Positions 51,772 to 60,636 are shown, numbered from the stretch's first letter. The stretch is DNA of 64,000 bases from Candidatus Moranbacteria bacterium UBA2282 (GCA_002345745.1 DDWQ01000003.1:24798-88797), one strand, 5' to 3'. Numbers and translations are program-made. The notes: generated by a model not told the origin, from the sequence alone.

Positions 51772-53025
51772 TTAGTATATGAACCCTTTAATTAAACGAC
51801 TGTTACTGTTGACAGTTCGATAAGATTTTTTAGCAAAGCCTTTGTAATTCATTTCAGAAATAGTGAACGCGCTACCTGAAACACTTTCAACAATGCCAAC
51901 ATGTCCCCACCATGATTCAGAGGAAACCATAATTGCACCAACACGCGGTGCCTTTCCTGTAGCATAACCCATAGACTTAGCATGATATAGCCATGTACCA
52001 GCATTTCCAGACCATGGCACATATTTTCTTTGTGCTACATACCAAGTGCAATATCCGTATGGAAAACTGTGTCCAGTGCCAGCTGTGCCACTAAGCTTTT
52101 TTCCAATTGTTTCAAATGATTCATATTGACGAACAGCAATACCAGCTGTTGTTGCTGTCGGGACTGGTGTTGCTGGTCTGATAATTTCTTTTTGTCCATC
52201 AGGGATAACTATCTCTTGGCCGACTGTTAACTCGCCATTGGCTAATAAATTATTGAAAGAAATTATTTTAGCTTCATCGGATTTATATTTAGTTGCGATA
52301 GATTCAATTGTATCGCCATTTTTAACCAGATAGGTTAAACCAGCTACTGGTAAGATAAAGATCTTATCGCCAGGCATAATTGAATCTATGTCGTCGATTT
52401 CATTAGCCCAAAGAATAGTATTGGTTGTAATATGGAATTTTGTAGCAATTCCACCAACAGTATCTCCTTGCTGAACTTCATAGATAGTAACACCACCATC
52501 TTCCTCAGGATCTTTTTTAACTGGGCTAGTGCCAGCCACAAACGCTTGCCCCTCCATCGTTATCAATTCAGATTCATCAGTGTTTTGTTGTTTGACTTCT
52601 GGAGCAGTGCTAGATTGAGATAGAGGGACCATAGCTAAGTCACTTTTTTTGTCAGAAGATGCAAACATTCTATTTTCCAAAGGATTAGTATAATCATCTT
52701 CAGTTGAGCCAAGATAACCAAAAAGAAAACCACTGGATTCTTTACCAGCAGCTAGATTAGTGGCTGAAACCAAAAGGGCACTCGAGATAACCACAATAAG
52801 GGCTGAGTAATTTCTAAATAAATGAAGTAATTTTATGGTGCGACGTTCCTTTATAAAATTGATGATATTTTTTTGTCCTATGTATATTTGGGCAAGTAAT
52901 TTCTTCGGGTTGTTATATCCAAACAATCCAGATGACAGTGCAATAATCAATTTACTAATGATGATAGTCTTTCTTTTTGGCTGTGGTCTTAGAACATTTA
53001 TACCAACGGTATGTTTATTCATCAT
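51772..53025 (-). CDS. LysM-containing CHAP-domain peptidoglycan hydrolase
   Basis: 417 residues. A membrane helix (about 72-92) follows a basic cytoplasmic head; the outer part has two LysM repeats (YEVQQGDTVGGIATKFHITTNTILWANEI and YLVKNGDTIESIATKYKSDEAKIISFNNL), then a C-terminal CHAP domain (about 310-417) with catalytic Cys in YPYGYCTWYVA and His in WWGHVGIVESV. It is an amidase or endopeptidase held on the envelope. It has its own near-consensus promoter at 53054. Role in growth, division or prey/host interaction is unknown. Confidence 0.92.
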   Translation of the reverse strand: MMNKHTVGINVLRPQPKRKTIIISKLIIALSSGLFGYNNPKKLLAQIYIGQKNIINFIKERRTIKLLHLFRNYSALIVVISSALLVSATNLAAGKESSGFLFGYLGSTEDDYTNPLENRMFASSDKKSDLAMVPLSQSSTAPEVKQQNTDESELITMEGQAFVAGTSPVKKDPEEDGGVTIYEVQQGDTVGGIATKFHITTNTILWANEIDDIDSIMPGDKIFILPVAGLTYLVKNGDTIESIATKYKSDEAKIISFNNLLANGELTVGQEIVIPDGQKEIIRPATPVPTATTAGIAVRQYESFETIGKKLSGTAGTGHSFPYGYCTWYVAQRKYVPWSGNAGTWLYHAKSMGYATGKAPRVGAIMVSSESWWGHVGIVESVSGSAFTISEMNYKGFAKKSYRTVNSNSRLIKGFIY

Positions 53026-53053
53026 TCCAGAGCCCTAATTTTTAATAATAACT

Positions 53054-53082
53054 AGTATACACAGAGCATCAGGGCTTGTCAA
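53054..53082 (-). promoter_or_regulatory. Promoter of the LysM-CHAP gene
   Basis: On the minus strand TTGACA (53082-53077), 17-base spacer, TATACT (53059-53054). Near-perfect sigma-70 elements, about 30 bases before the start codon. Confidence 0.85.
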
Positions 53083-53237
53083 GCATAAAATAGGGGCAAA
53101 TATGACAAATCTCTCGTGGGCTTGGTTTAGCTAATAATTGCATTTCTACTAAACAATCATAAATTGTTTATTTTTTTACATTTTTAGAGTAGAATAAATA
53201 TGGTGAGTGTCGCACAATTTTATAAAAAAATACATAT

Positions 53238-54191
53238 ATGGAGATAAGAAGTTTAAAAAATCAATTTCTAGAATACTTGGAAATTGAAAGAGGTCGTTCC
53301 AAAAAAACAATCGAAAATTACAATCATTATTTGGACAGATTTTTGGATTGGGCAGCGATTAGTGAACCAATGCAAATTACTGATGAGTTGATGCGTGGTT
53401 TTCGCGTATATCTAAATCGAGTGGAAGATTCAAAGGGTAAAACCTTAAAAAAAATTACCCAAAATTATTATATTATTGCTATTCGCAGTTTTCTTAAATA
53501 TTTAGCCAAGAAGGATATTGAAACACTTAAAGCTGAAAAGGTAGAAGTCGGTAAGAATTCAATCAAAGAGGTGGAATTTCTGGAGGCAGAAGAAGTGGAA
53601 AGAATTCTTGATGCCGCCAGTGGGCAAGATTTCAAATCATTGCGCGATAGAGCTGTTTTGGAATTGCTTTTTTCCGCTGGACTGCGTGTTTCTGAGTTAA
53701 CAAGTCTCAATCGGGATAAGGTGGATTTGAAAAGTCGAGAGTTTAGCGTGCGTGGCAAGGGCGACAAGGTTCGGGTGGTTTTTGTTTCTGATGGCGCAGC
53801 TGAAACTTTACAGAAATATTTAGAAAAAAGAACGGATATTGATCCGGCAATGTTTGTGCGGGATGAAAAAGCCCAAGCAAAATTTGCTAGCAAGAAAGTA
53901 GCCGTTAAAAAGGAGTCATCAGTAGATAGCTTGCGCCTCACGCCAAGAAGCATTCAACGCATTGTGAAATATTATGCAGCCAAAGCTGGCATTATCAAAG
54001 ATGTGCATCCGCACACTTTGCGTCATTCCTTTGCCACTGACCTTCTGATGAATGGCGCTGACATCCGCAGTGTTCAAGAAATGCTTGGTCATTCTTCCAT
54101 CACAACCACCCAAGTCTATACTCACGTTACCAACAAGCAACTCCGTGAAGTCCACCAAGCGTTTCATGCGAGACGGCGAAAGAAAAAATAA
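53238..54191 (+). CDS. Tyrosine recombinase of the XerC/XerD type
   Basis: 317 residues. SAM-like N-terminal domain (FLEYLEIERGRSKKTIENYNHYLDRFLDWA), catalytic Arg in LLFSAGLRVSELTSL, Lys in RGKGDKVRVV, H-x-L-R in HPHTLRHSFATDLL, and LGHSSITTTQVYTHV with the nucleophilic Tyr. It is slightly longer than Escherichia coli XerC/D, with an insert around DEKAQAKFASKKVAVKKESSVD. It probably resolves chromosome dimers; only one copy is in view. It is next to two tRNA genes, frequent integration sites, but no att repeats were seen. Confidence 0.93.
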   Translation: MEIRSLKNQFLEYLEIERGRSKKTIENYNHYLDRFLDWAAISEPMQITDELMRGFRVYLNRVEDSKGKTLKKITQNYYIIAIRSFLKYLAKKDIETLKAEKVEVGKNSIKEVEFLEAEEVERILDAASGQDFKSLRDRAVLELLFSAGLRVSELTSLNRDKVDLKSREFSVRGKGDKVRVVFVSDGAAETLQKYLEKRTDIDPAMFVRDEKAQAKFASKKVAVKKESSVDSLRLTPRSIQRIVKYYAAKAGIIKDVHPHTLRHSFATDLLMNGADIRSVQEMLGHSSITTTQVYTHVTNKQLREVHQAFHARRRKKK

Positions 54192-54219
54192 AAACTCTGC
54201 CATGCGCGCAGAGTTTTTA
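54191..54219 (+). terminator. Intrinsic terminator of the recombinase gene
   Basis: ACTCTGC - CATGCGC - GCAGAGT followed by TTTTAT, directly after the stop codon. Confidence 0.82.
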
Positions 54220-54226
54220 TGTATTG

Positions 54227-54299
54227 TGGGCCCGGCTGGATTCGAACCAGCGACCAAGCGATTATGAGTCGCCTGCTGCTACCACTGAGCTACGGGCCC
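54227..54299 (-). tRNA. tRNA-Ile2 (CAU anticodon, lysidine substrate) or tRNA-Met
   Basis: 73-base cloverleaf: acceptor GGGCCCG/CGGGCCC with discriminator A, D-arm AGCTC..GAG-like, anticodon loop CTCATAA (anticodon CAT), T-loop GGTTCGAATCC. The stretch GCAGGCGACTCATAATCGC followed by TTGGTCGCTGGTTC matches E. coli tRNA-Ile2, not elongator Met, so it is probably Ile2, which TilS modifies at C34; tilS is 2.2 kb downstream. The 3' CCA is not encoded. Confidence 0.88.
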
Positions 54300-54314
54300 T
54301 ATTATAAAATTTTG

Positions 54315-54388
54315 TGGGTCTGGGCAGACTCGAACTGCAGACCTCTACAATGTCAATGTAGCGCTCTAACCAACTGAGCTACAGACCC
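54315..54388 (-). tRNA. tRNA-Val (GAC anticodon)
   Basis: 74-base cloverleaf: acceptor GGGTCTG/CAGACCC with discriminator A, D-loop AGCTCAGTTGGTTAGAGC, anticodon loop TTGACAT (anticodon GAC), T-arm GCAGTTCGAGTCTGC. No encoded CCA (CAC would follow only partly). It lies 15 bases upstream of the tRNA-Ile2 gene on the same strand, probably one transcript. Confidence 0.93.
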
Positions 54389-54437
54389 ACTACGAACTGA
54401 GGACTTAATTAATAGTAATTAAAAAAAGCTATTGCGT

Positions 54438-54474
54438 CAAACAAAAACTACTCATAGCGAGTAGTTTTTGTTTG
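54438..54474. terminator. Strong bidirectional terminator after ftsH
   Basis: CAAACAAAAACTACTC - ATA - GAGTAGTTTTTGTTTG, a 16-pair stem with flanking A/T tracts, immediately after the ftsH stop. Confidence 0.88.
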
Positions 54475-54485
54475 GCAATATAGAA

Positions 54486-56453
54486 TTAGACATTTTCAAC
54501 TGGGTCTGGGTTAGGTACTGGCTCAGTTTCTGGCTTTGTCTCTTTGTCTTTGTTATCAGAAGGTGCATTCTCAACTTCAGGTTTAACAATGGGTTCCGGC
54601 TTGTCCATATCAGGCTTAATAGGTGCGGACTCTGTTCTTTTGATTCCCATAATTTCATTAAACTCTTTTTGTTCCATTGTCTCCTTTTCCATCAGAGATA
54701 AAACAATCTTTTCCAGTTCAATTTTTTTCTCGATTAGTATTCTTTCAGCAACTACATAGGCATCAGCCATAAATTTAGTAACTTGCTTGTCGATATCTTC
54801 AGCTGTTTTTTCAGAATAATTTTTTTCTTCGTGCATTTCTTTGCCGAGGAAGACTAATTCTTCTTTGTGACCGAAGGTTCGTGGTCCAAGTTCACTCATA
54901 CCATAGCGAGTCACAAGATTTCGTGCCATAGCTGTTGCACGTTCAAGATCATTGGAAGCTCCTGTCGTCACATCACCGAAAGTTAATTTTTCACTGACAT
55001 ATCCTCCGAGTAGAACAGAAAGTTCATCAATGAAATATGCACGAGAAAGCAAGCGTTTGTCTTTGGTTGGCGCACTGAGAGTATATCCACCAGCATGCCC
55101 TCGGGAGATGATAGAAATTTTTTGAATTGGGTCAGCATTAGGAAGAACTGCTCCAAGCAAAGCGTGTCCAGCTTCGTGATAGGCAATGATTTTCTTTTCT
55201 TCTTCATCAATCACGCGACTTCTGCGTTCAGGTCCTAGGATTACTTTTTCAATCGATTCGGTCAATTCAGCCATTCCAATTTCTTTTTTTGCTCGCCTTG
55301 CTGAAAGAATAGCTGCTTCATTAAGAAGATTAGCTAGATCAGCACCAGAAAATCCAGAAGTGCGTTCAGCAATTACACGCAAGTCAATGTCCTTGGCTAG
55401 AGGTTTGTTTTTGGCGTGAATTTTGAGGATTGCCACTCGTTCTTCGATATCTGGTAAATCCATAGTAACACGTCTATCAAAGCGTCCTGGGCGAAGCAGA
55501 GCTGGATCAAGGACATCTGGGCGGTTGGTAGCAGCAATGACAATAACATTAGTATTAGTGTCAAAACCATCCATTTCAACCAAAATTTGATTCAAAGTTT
55601 GTTCTCGCTCATCATGACCACCGCCGAGGCCTGCACCACGATGTCGTCCAACAGCATCAATTTCGTCAATAAAGACAATTGCTGGGGAATTCTTCTTAGC
55701 TTGTTTGAAAAGATCACGCACACGAGAAGCTCCAACTCCGACAAACATTTCAACAAATTCTGAACCAGAAATATTAAAAAATGGCACATTAGCTTCACCA
55801 GCAACAGCTTTGGCAATCAAAGTCTTTCCTGTTCCGGGGGGACCAAGCAAAAGCACACCTTTGGGGATTTTAGCGCCTAGTTTAAGGAATTTTCCAGGTT
55901 GTTTCAGAAATTCAACTATTTCTGTAAGTTCTTCTTTGGCTTCTTTTGCACCGGCAATGTCTTTGAATGTTGTGCGTAGTCGCTTGTCTTTTGGATCGGT
56001 CATACGGGCACGGGAGGAGCCAAAAGAAAGTGCTTGGCTATTCCCCTTTTGTGCTTGTTTCAGCATAAACCAGATGAAACCAGCAATCAGCAGGAATGGC
56101 AAAAGAAAAGGCAAAACAGTATTCACCCAAAAAGATGAAGAAGCGTTATCTTTAATAATGATATTAACTGCTTTTAATTTTTCTGTATCAACATTGTAAT
56201 TTTTAAGGGATTCAGTAATCCCAGCTTCCCTCTCTTTTGTAGCTTTTTCCTTTTTATCATCAGCTAATACAATTAAGAGATCATCTACATCCACAGTGAT
56301 TTCCTTGACCTTGCTGTCATTAATTTGAGAAACTAGAGTGCTGAGTGAGATACTTTCTGGTTTTTCAGTTGGTTTGCTATAAAGAACAAACAATCCTGAA
56401 ATAAGTAAAAGAGTTATTACTAACATCCCAATATTTTTGGCTAAATTTTTCAT
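54486..56453 (-). CDS. ftsH: ATP-dependent zinc metalloprotease FtsH
   Basis: 655 residues. Two N-terminal membrane helices (about 7-25 and 110-132) flank a periplasmic domain; the AAA+ module has Walker A GPPGTGKTLIAKAVAGEA, Walker B IVFIDEIDAVGR and SRH RPGRFDRRV; the zinc site is H-E-A-G-H in IIAYHEAGHALLGAVLPNADP. The C-terminal tail (about 610-655) is acidic and Pro/Glu-rich. It degrades misfolded membrane and some regulatory proteins. tilS lies 64 bases upstream on the same strand, a linkage known in many bacteria. Confidence 0.98.
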   Translation of the reverse strand: MKNLAKNIGMLVITLLLISGLFVLYSKPTEKPESISLSTLVSQINDSKVKEITVDVDDLLIVLADDKKEKATKEREAGITESLKNYNVDTEKLKAVNIIIKDNASSSFWVNTVLPFLLPFLLIAGFIWFMLKQAQKGNSQALSFGSSRARMTDPKDKRLRTTFKDIAGAKEAKEELTEIVEFLKQPGKFLKLGAKIPKGVLLLGPPGTGKTLIAKAVAGEANVPFFNISGSEFVEMFVGVGASRVRDLFKQAKKNSPAIVFIDEIDAVGRHRGAGLGGGHDEREQTLNQILVEMDGFDTNTNVIVIAATNRPDVLDPALLRPGRFDRRVTMDLPDIEERVAILKIHAKNKPLAKDIDLRVIAERTSGFSGADLANLLNEAAILSARRAKKEIGMAELTESIEKVILGPERRSRVIDEEEKKIIAYHEAGHALLGAVLPNADPIQKISIISRGHAGGYTLSAPTKDKRLLSRAYFIDELSVLLGGYVSEKLTFGDVTTGASNDLERATAMARNLVTRYGMSELGPRTFGHKEELVFLGKEMHEEKNYSEKTAEDIDKQVTKFMADAYVVAERILIEKKIELEKIVLSLMEKETMEQKEFNEIMGIKRTESAPIKPDMDKPEPIVKPEVENAPSDNKDKETKPETEPVPNPDPVENV

Positions 56454-56517
56454 GTATTTTTAAGAATTATGCATCCCAATCGCTCGTGAGTACAAATTCA
56501 ATTTTATAAATATTTTT

Positions 56518-57483
56518 TTATAGCTTACTGATAGTTACTTTATCACCCTTTCGCGTCATTTTCAACCCCTGAAAAGACAGCACTTGATTTTTGCCTTTGG
56601 TACTTCGGAGAACTTTGAAGATTTCTTCAATATGAGCCAGTGTAATGTTAGTACTATTCAGTTTTTTTCCAATAATGAATTGTAGTAAAATTCTTCTTTG
56701 CAAGGCAGGATGTAGGCTGAGCAATTTTTTCACCGAAAGATGTTGTTTTTTTTCATCGAGGCAAGTTTGATAGGCTTTTTGTGTTAGTTCAGTCAGTAAT
56801 GCATCATCCTCAGTAATAGATATCGTTGAATCAAATAATGTTTTTTTAAGATTAGGATTATATTTTTTTTCTAAATATGGAATAAGTTTATTTCTGATTT
56901 TATTGCGTAAAAAAAGTGTTTCTAGATTTGTTCTATCAATTCTGAATTTTAATCTTTGTTCTTTTAGATGTTCTATAATTTCATTGCGAGTGGTGGATAG
57001 AAGTGGGCGGATAATATTTCTGTTTCTAAATTTCATCGCACTAAGACCATGCAGACCCGCTCCGCGCAAGATGCGCATTAGATATGTTTCCGCTTGATCA
57101 TCTAAGTTATGTGCCACGGCAATCAAATCAAAATTATGAGCACTCCTAATTTTTTCAAAAAAATCATAACGCATATCACGCAAAGAACTTTCTAAATTTT
57201 TCTGAGAAATTATCTCAGCTTGCAATACGAAAATTTCTAGATTATTTTTTGTAGCTAATTCTCGAACAAATTTTTCATCACGCTCACTTTCCTTTCCACG
57301 CAAACCATAATTAACATGAGCAATAACAAGTTCTAATTGAATTGATTTTTGCAAGTGTAATAGAATATGCAATAAACAAACTGAATCTGGTCCACCTGAA
57401 ACACCCACCACAATCTTGGATTTTTCTTGCCAGAGATTATGTTGGTGTGCAACGGTTTGAATTTTTTTAACTAGATTTTGCAT
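56518..57483 (-). CDS. tilS: tRNA(Ile)-lysidine synthetase
   Basis: 321 residues. PP-loop ATP pyrophosphatase GVSGGPDSVCLLHIL and LVIAHVNYGLRGKESERDE motifs plus AHNLDDQAETYLMRILRGAG are the TilS signatures. It makes lysidine at C34 of tRNA-Ile2, changing AUG to AUA decoding. It is shorter than E. coli TilS, with a truncated C-terminal domain. It overlaps the cmk-like gene by 17 bases. The substrate tRNA-Ile2 lies downstream of ftsH. Confidence 0.97.
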   Translation of the reverse strand: MQNLVKKIQTVAHQHNLWQEKSKIVVGVSGGPDSVCLLHILLHLQKSIQLELVIAHVNYGLRGKESERDEKFVRELATKNNLEIFVLQAEIISQKNLESSLRDMRYDFFEKIRSAHNFDLIAVAHNLDDQAETYLMRILRGAGLHGLSAMKFRNRNIIRPLLSTTRNEIIEHLKEQRLKFRIDRTNLETLFLRNKIRNKLIPYLEKKYNPNLKKTLFDSTISITEDDALLTELTQKAYQTCLDEKKQHLSVKKLLSLHPALQRRILLQFIIGKKLNSTNITLAHIEEIFKVLRSTKGKNQVLSFQGLKMTRKGDKVTISKL

Positions 57484-58042
57484 TAATGAAAATAATAACT
57501 TTTTCTAAAACTTCTTGAATGGTCAGATTAGTGGTATCAACAATTAGATCATAATTTTTTTCTTCATCTTGACGTATTCCGTAGAAAGAAAAATACCTTT
57601 CACTGTCCTCTACTCTTCTCTTTAGGATGCTCTTTTCTATGTTTTCGATTGTGTCGAGAGCAGTATCCTCATTGCCACGATTATTTTTTTCTGCGAGTCC
57701 ATCGAAAATTCTTTTTGCCGCAGTTTTTGAATCGACTCGGAGATAAATTTTTATAGATTGCGGAATAAAATGCCAAGCTGTACGACTTTCAATGATAAAT
57801 TTCTCGTGTTTGTTAGGTAAACTAGTTACATAGTCATCAACTTTTTTATCTAAGCTTGGGTCTTGATCGCAAATTTTCCTAAATTCTGTCAGTGTCATTC
57901 CTTTTTCCTTTGCCATATCACGAAAAAGTTGTCCCATATAAAAACGTGGAATATCAAATTTTTCTGCGAGCATTGTGGCAATAGTGCTTTTTCCAGAACC
58001 CTCCTGTCCATTAAGAGAAACAATTAAATTTTTATTCAACAT
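57467..58042 (-). CDS. Cytidylate-kinase-like P-loop nucleotide kinase
   Basis: 191 residues. The P-loop is NGQEGSGKSTIATMLAEKF; the segment YMGQLFRDMAKEKGMTLTEFRKICDQDPSLDKKVDDYV and IIESRTAWHFIPQSIKIYLRVD resembles the archaeal/short (d)CMP kinase family rather than long bacterial Cmk. It would phosphorylate CMP or dCMP. Short kinases of this group also occur with other substrates, so the substrate is unproven. It is immediately upstream of tilS and preceded by a 128-base gap after a terminator. Confidence 0.78.
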   Translation of the reverse strand: MLNKNLIVSLNGQEGSGKSTIATMLAEKFDIPRFYMGQLFRDMAKEKGMTLTEFRKICDQDPSLDKKVDDYVTSLPNKHEKFIIESRTAWHFIPQSIKIYLRVDSKTAAKRIFDGLAEKNNRGNEDTALDTIENIEKSILKRRVEDSERYFSFYGIRQDEEKNYDLIVDTTNLTIQEVLEKVIIFINAKSS

Positions 58043-58125
58043 ATATTTTATTAGGATTGATATTGTATTAGTATAATACCATTAAAGAGAATAATCAATA
58101 AGCAAACCTGCTTACCTGGAGAAAG

Positions 58126-58151
58126 CAAAAACCCCTTTGCAGGGGTTTTTG
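58126..58151. terminator. Intrinsic terminator after rpsA
   Basis: CAAAAACCCCT - TTGC - AGGGGTTTTTG, with A and T tracts on both sides, 18 bases past the rpsA stop. Confidence 0.85.
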
Positions 58152-58169
58152 TGTGTAAGTAGAATTTTT

Positions 58170-59519
58170 TTATTCTTCGATTTTCTCCTCCTTGGCTACT
58201 TTAGTCTTTTTTGGCTTAACAACCTTCTCTTTCTTCTCTTTCACAATTTCTTCTTTTCCTTCTGTTTCTTCATCTTTTTTAGTATTTTTAGCCTTCTTGG
58301 TGGCTAATACTAGACCCATTCGATGTTCTTTTGGCTCAACTGAAAGGATTTTCCAGTCATATTTTTCTCCGACTTTGATAACATCATTCAGGCTTTTACC
58401 AGGAAATAATTCAGTCATTTCACTGACGTGAGCTAAACCATGGATGTCTTTATCAAGATAAACAAAAGCTCCAAATGGATTAATTCTATTAACAGTCCCA
58501 GATACAATGTCGCCGACATTATACTTTTCAGTAACAGCCGCCCAAGGATCTTTTTGTAAGGCTCTAATAGAAAGCGAAATTTTGTCATTATCAATACCAA
58601 TAATTTTGGCACTTACTTTATCGCCAACTTTAGCAATATCTCGAGGATTTTCAATTAATTGCCAGGCAAGTTCAGAAATGTGAACAAGTCCTTCCAATTG
58701 GTCTTCAGTAGCAGAAGCCTCAGTTTTGTTTGTTTTTGGTTGAGAAAACTTAACAAAGGCACCAAAATCAACTACGCCACTAATTTCTCCGGAAACGATA
58801 TCACCAACTTTGAGATTTGAAATAGTTTCTTGATCCTTCTCACTTTGAGCCGCTTTTTCGCTTACAATAAGCTTTTCTGATTCACGATCAGCGTCGAGAA
58901 TACGAACATCAAGTTCTTGTGAAACTAATTTCTTAAGTAAAGTAAGAATCTTATTTTTATCACCATCATCAACGCGGGGATAGTTTTTACTAGAAAGTTG
59001 TGAAACTGGCAAGAAACCAGAAATACCATTAACTTCAACTAAAAGACCTCCCTTGTTAGCACTAAGAACCTTGGTAATAATTTTTTCTTGAGTATCTCGT
59101 TTGCTTTCAATATCTTCCCAGGCTTTTTCATAAGAAGCTTCACGAACGGAAAGCTCAATATACCCATCTTCATTTTCTAGATCCATAATTGTGGCGGAAA
59201 CCTTGTCGCCTACTTTCAATTTTCCAGAACCCATACCATCTTTAATTTCCCGTCCTAATACAATTCCAGTTCCAAATGTTTCAATATCAAGATAAACGGC
59301 ATTTGAGCCAATTTCAATAATAGTTCCTTCAACTACATCACTTACTTTTGGAAATTTTAAATCTTGCGTAGCTAGAAGTTGTCCCATAGCTGAAGCAATT
59401 TCCGCTTCGTTTTCAGCTAAATTAGCTTTAATTTTCACGCTTTCGGCAGTGTCTTTAGTTGATTTTGAAGCTTTGAGTTTATCAACTTCAGTCGCCAGAC
59501 GGTCAAGTATGTTAGTCAT
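58170..59519 (-). CDS. rpsA: Ribosomal protein S1-like, four S1 domains
   Basis: 449 residues. Four S1 RNA-binding domains are seen, beginning near residues 60 (VSDVVEGTIIEIGSNAVYLDIETFG), 147 (QEKIITKVLSANKGGLLVEVNGISGFLP), 240 (GDIVSGEISGVVDFGAFVKF, GLVHISELAW) and 325 (GDIVSGTVNRINPFGAFVYLDKDIHGLAHVSEM). A Lys/Glu-rich tail ends the protein. S1 helps mRNA bind 30S; the four-domain form is common outside Proteobacteria. A long promoter-proximal leader (59520-59797) precedes it; see the ncRNA entry. 59520-59673 holds GCGACT/AGTCGC and AGTAAT/ATTACT hairpins and no gene. Confidence 0.92.
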   Translation of the reverse strand: MTNILDRLATEVDKLKASKSTKDTAESVKIKANLAENEAEIASAMGQLLATQDLKFPKVSDVVEGTIIEIGSNAVYLDIETFGTGIVLGREIKDGMGSGKLKVGDKVSATIMDLENEDGYIELSVREASYEKAWEDIESKRDTQEKIITKVLSANKGGLLVEVNGISGFLPVSQLSSKNYPRVDDGDKNKILTLLKKLVSQELDVRILDADRESEKLIVSEKAAQSEKDQETISNLKVGDIVSGEISGVVDFGAFVKFSQPKTNKTEASATEDQLEGLVHISELAWQLIENPRDIAKVGDKVSAKIIGIDNDKISLSIRALQKDPWAAVTEKYNVGDIVSGTVNRINPFGAFVYLDKDIHGLAHVSEMTELFPGKSLNDVIKVGEKYDWKILSVEPKEHRMGLVLATKKAKNTKKDEETEGKEEIVKEKKEKVVKPKKTKVAKEEKIEE

Positions 59520-59673
59520 ATGATTATATCTTGGGTTAGTAATCCATAGATTACTGTCCCTGCGACTGGCATAAGTCGCTTTAATACTTAAATATGCCGT
59601 TAGATCTGTTGCAGTAATAGGCCATCACGTATACGTAGTAGGTCTCTTACTCGTTGTTTTCAGGTTTTGTAAA

Positions 59674-59797
59674 ACAAAAAAATTTCCACAAGGAAACTAT
59701 TAAGAAGTATAATTAGAGATTAAAACCCAGCCATTCTCGCCAAAGGCGAACAAATCAGCAGGCATCTCTATATTTAATTTTTCTTAATGATTAACCG
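59674..59797 (-). ncRNA. Structured RNA with intrinsic terminator: rpsA leader attenuator or separate small RNA
   Basis: On the minus strand, downstream of the 59805-59833 promoter: ATTAAGAA (near 59785) pairs with TTCTTAAT (near 59700), TAGAGAT with ATCTCTA, then an inner TCGCC-TTT-GGCGA hairpin. This nested structure is followed by TTTCC-TTGT-GGAAA and a T7 tract (59696-59674), a terminator-like end. The whole is about 120 bases. Read-through would enter rpsA, so it could be a regulated leader. Confidence 0.55.
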
Positions 59798-59804
59798 TGA
59801 AATA

Positions 59805-59833
59805 AGTATACCTGAGATTAATAATTTTGGCAA
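59805..59833 (-). promoter_or_regulatory. Promoter of the rpsA leader / small RNA
   Basis: On the minus strand TTGCCA (59833-59828), 17-base spacer, TATACT (59810-59805). Confidence 0.75.
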
Positions 59834-59862
59834 GTTTTAGATAGTTACTTAGATTTTTTGTC

Positions 59863-59891
59863 TCGACAAGGGTCTTTTAGTATGATAAAAT
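59863..59891 (+). promoter_or_regulatory. Promoter of the MBL-fold gene
   Basis: TCGACA, 17-base spacer, TAAAAT, about 30 bases before the ATG at 59923. It is divergent from the rpsA leader promoter. Confidence 0.65.
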
Positions 59892-59922
59892 ACTTTTATA
59901 ACTATAAAGTATAAAAATTGAT

Positions 59923-60573
59923 ATGAATATTCAATATTATGGACATTCTTGTTTTAAGATAACAACTAAGCCTGCTGGAAGAGGACAAAATGATGTTATT
60001 ATGTTTTTAGATCCATTTGATAAGATCATTGGACTTCGTCCGCCACAAGGGCAAGCTGATGTAGTTTTGATTTCACATAATCATTCGGGGCATAATAATG
60101 TAGCTGTGTTGAAAGGAGAGCCAGCAGTAATCGACATTCCTGGAGAATATTCAGTAAAAGGCGTCAGCGTTGTTGGATTAGCCTCTGTGCATGGTGATGA
60201 CATTAATACTCCGAATACAATTTTTATTTTAGAATCAGAAGATATAAAGATTTGTCACTTAGGTGACTTAGGTGGAGAATTAACTGAGAAACAACTTAGC
60301 GAAATAGATGGTGTAGATATTCTGATGATTCCAATTGGTGGCAAATATACAATTGACTCCAAGCAAGCCATTGGAATTGTTAAAAAACTAGAACCAAAAA
60401 TTGTTATCCCAATGCATTATAAAATGAACGGAACAATAGCTGATATTGCTGACGAAAAACAATTTTGTGATGAAATTGGAAATTGCGCTACGGATAGAAA
60501 TTCAAAATTTAATATAAAAAAGAAAGATTTAGAAGGAAAGGTTAAAGAAGTCATAGTTATGACAACTGATTAA
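59923..60573 (+). CDS. MBL-fold metal-dependent hydrolase (UlaG-like)
   Basis: 216 residues. The N-terminal YYGHSCFKI and the SHNHSGHNN loop are those of UlaG-like metallo-beta-lactamase-fold proteins; the usual HxHxDH is here H-N-H-S-G-H, lacking the Asp metal ligand. Later landmarks are LGDLGG and IPMHYKMNG. Members with this Gly are common in lineages such as Patescibacteria, and the family can be RNase- or lactonase-like. Substrate is unknown. Confidence 0.9.
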   Translation: MNIQYYGHSCFKITTKPAGRGQNDVIMFLDPFDKIIGLRPPQGQADVVLISHNHSGHNNVAVLKGEPAVIDIPGEYSVKGVSVVGLASVHGDDINTPNTIFILESEDIKICHLGDLGGELTEKQLSEIDGVDILMIPIGGKYTIDSKQAIGIVKKLEPKIVIPMHYKMNGTIADIADEKQFCDEIGNCATDRNSKFNIKKKDLEGKVKEVIVMTTD

Positions 60574-60607
60574 TAGAATTGTTGCTTGCCAACATCACTA
60601 CTGCAAT

Positions 60608-60636
60608 TTATCAAACAACAAGTCTAGTGTTATAAT
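60608..60636 (+). promoter_or_regulatory. Promoter of the small membrane protein gene
   Basis: Weak -35 TTATCA, 17-base spacer, perfect -10 TATAAT at 60631-60636, ending 13 bases before ATG 60650. Confidence 0.55.

Noticed and set aside
54192..54388. tRNA genes as an integration site beside the tyrosine recombinase
   Set aside because: No duplicated tRNA 3' end or att-like direct repeat was seen, and the recombinase looks like a housekeeping Xer.
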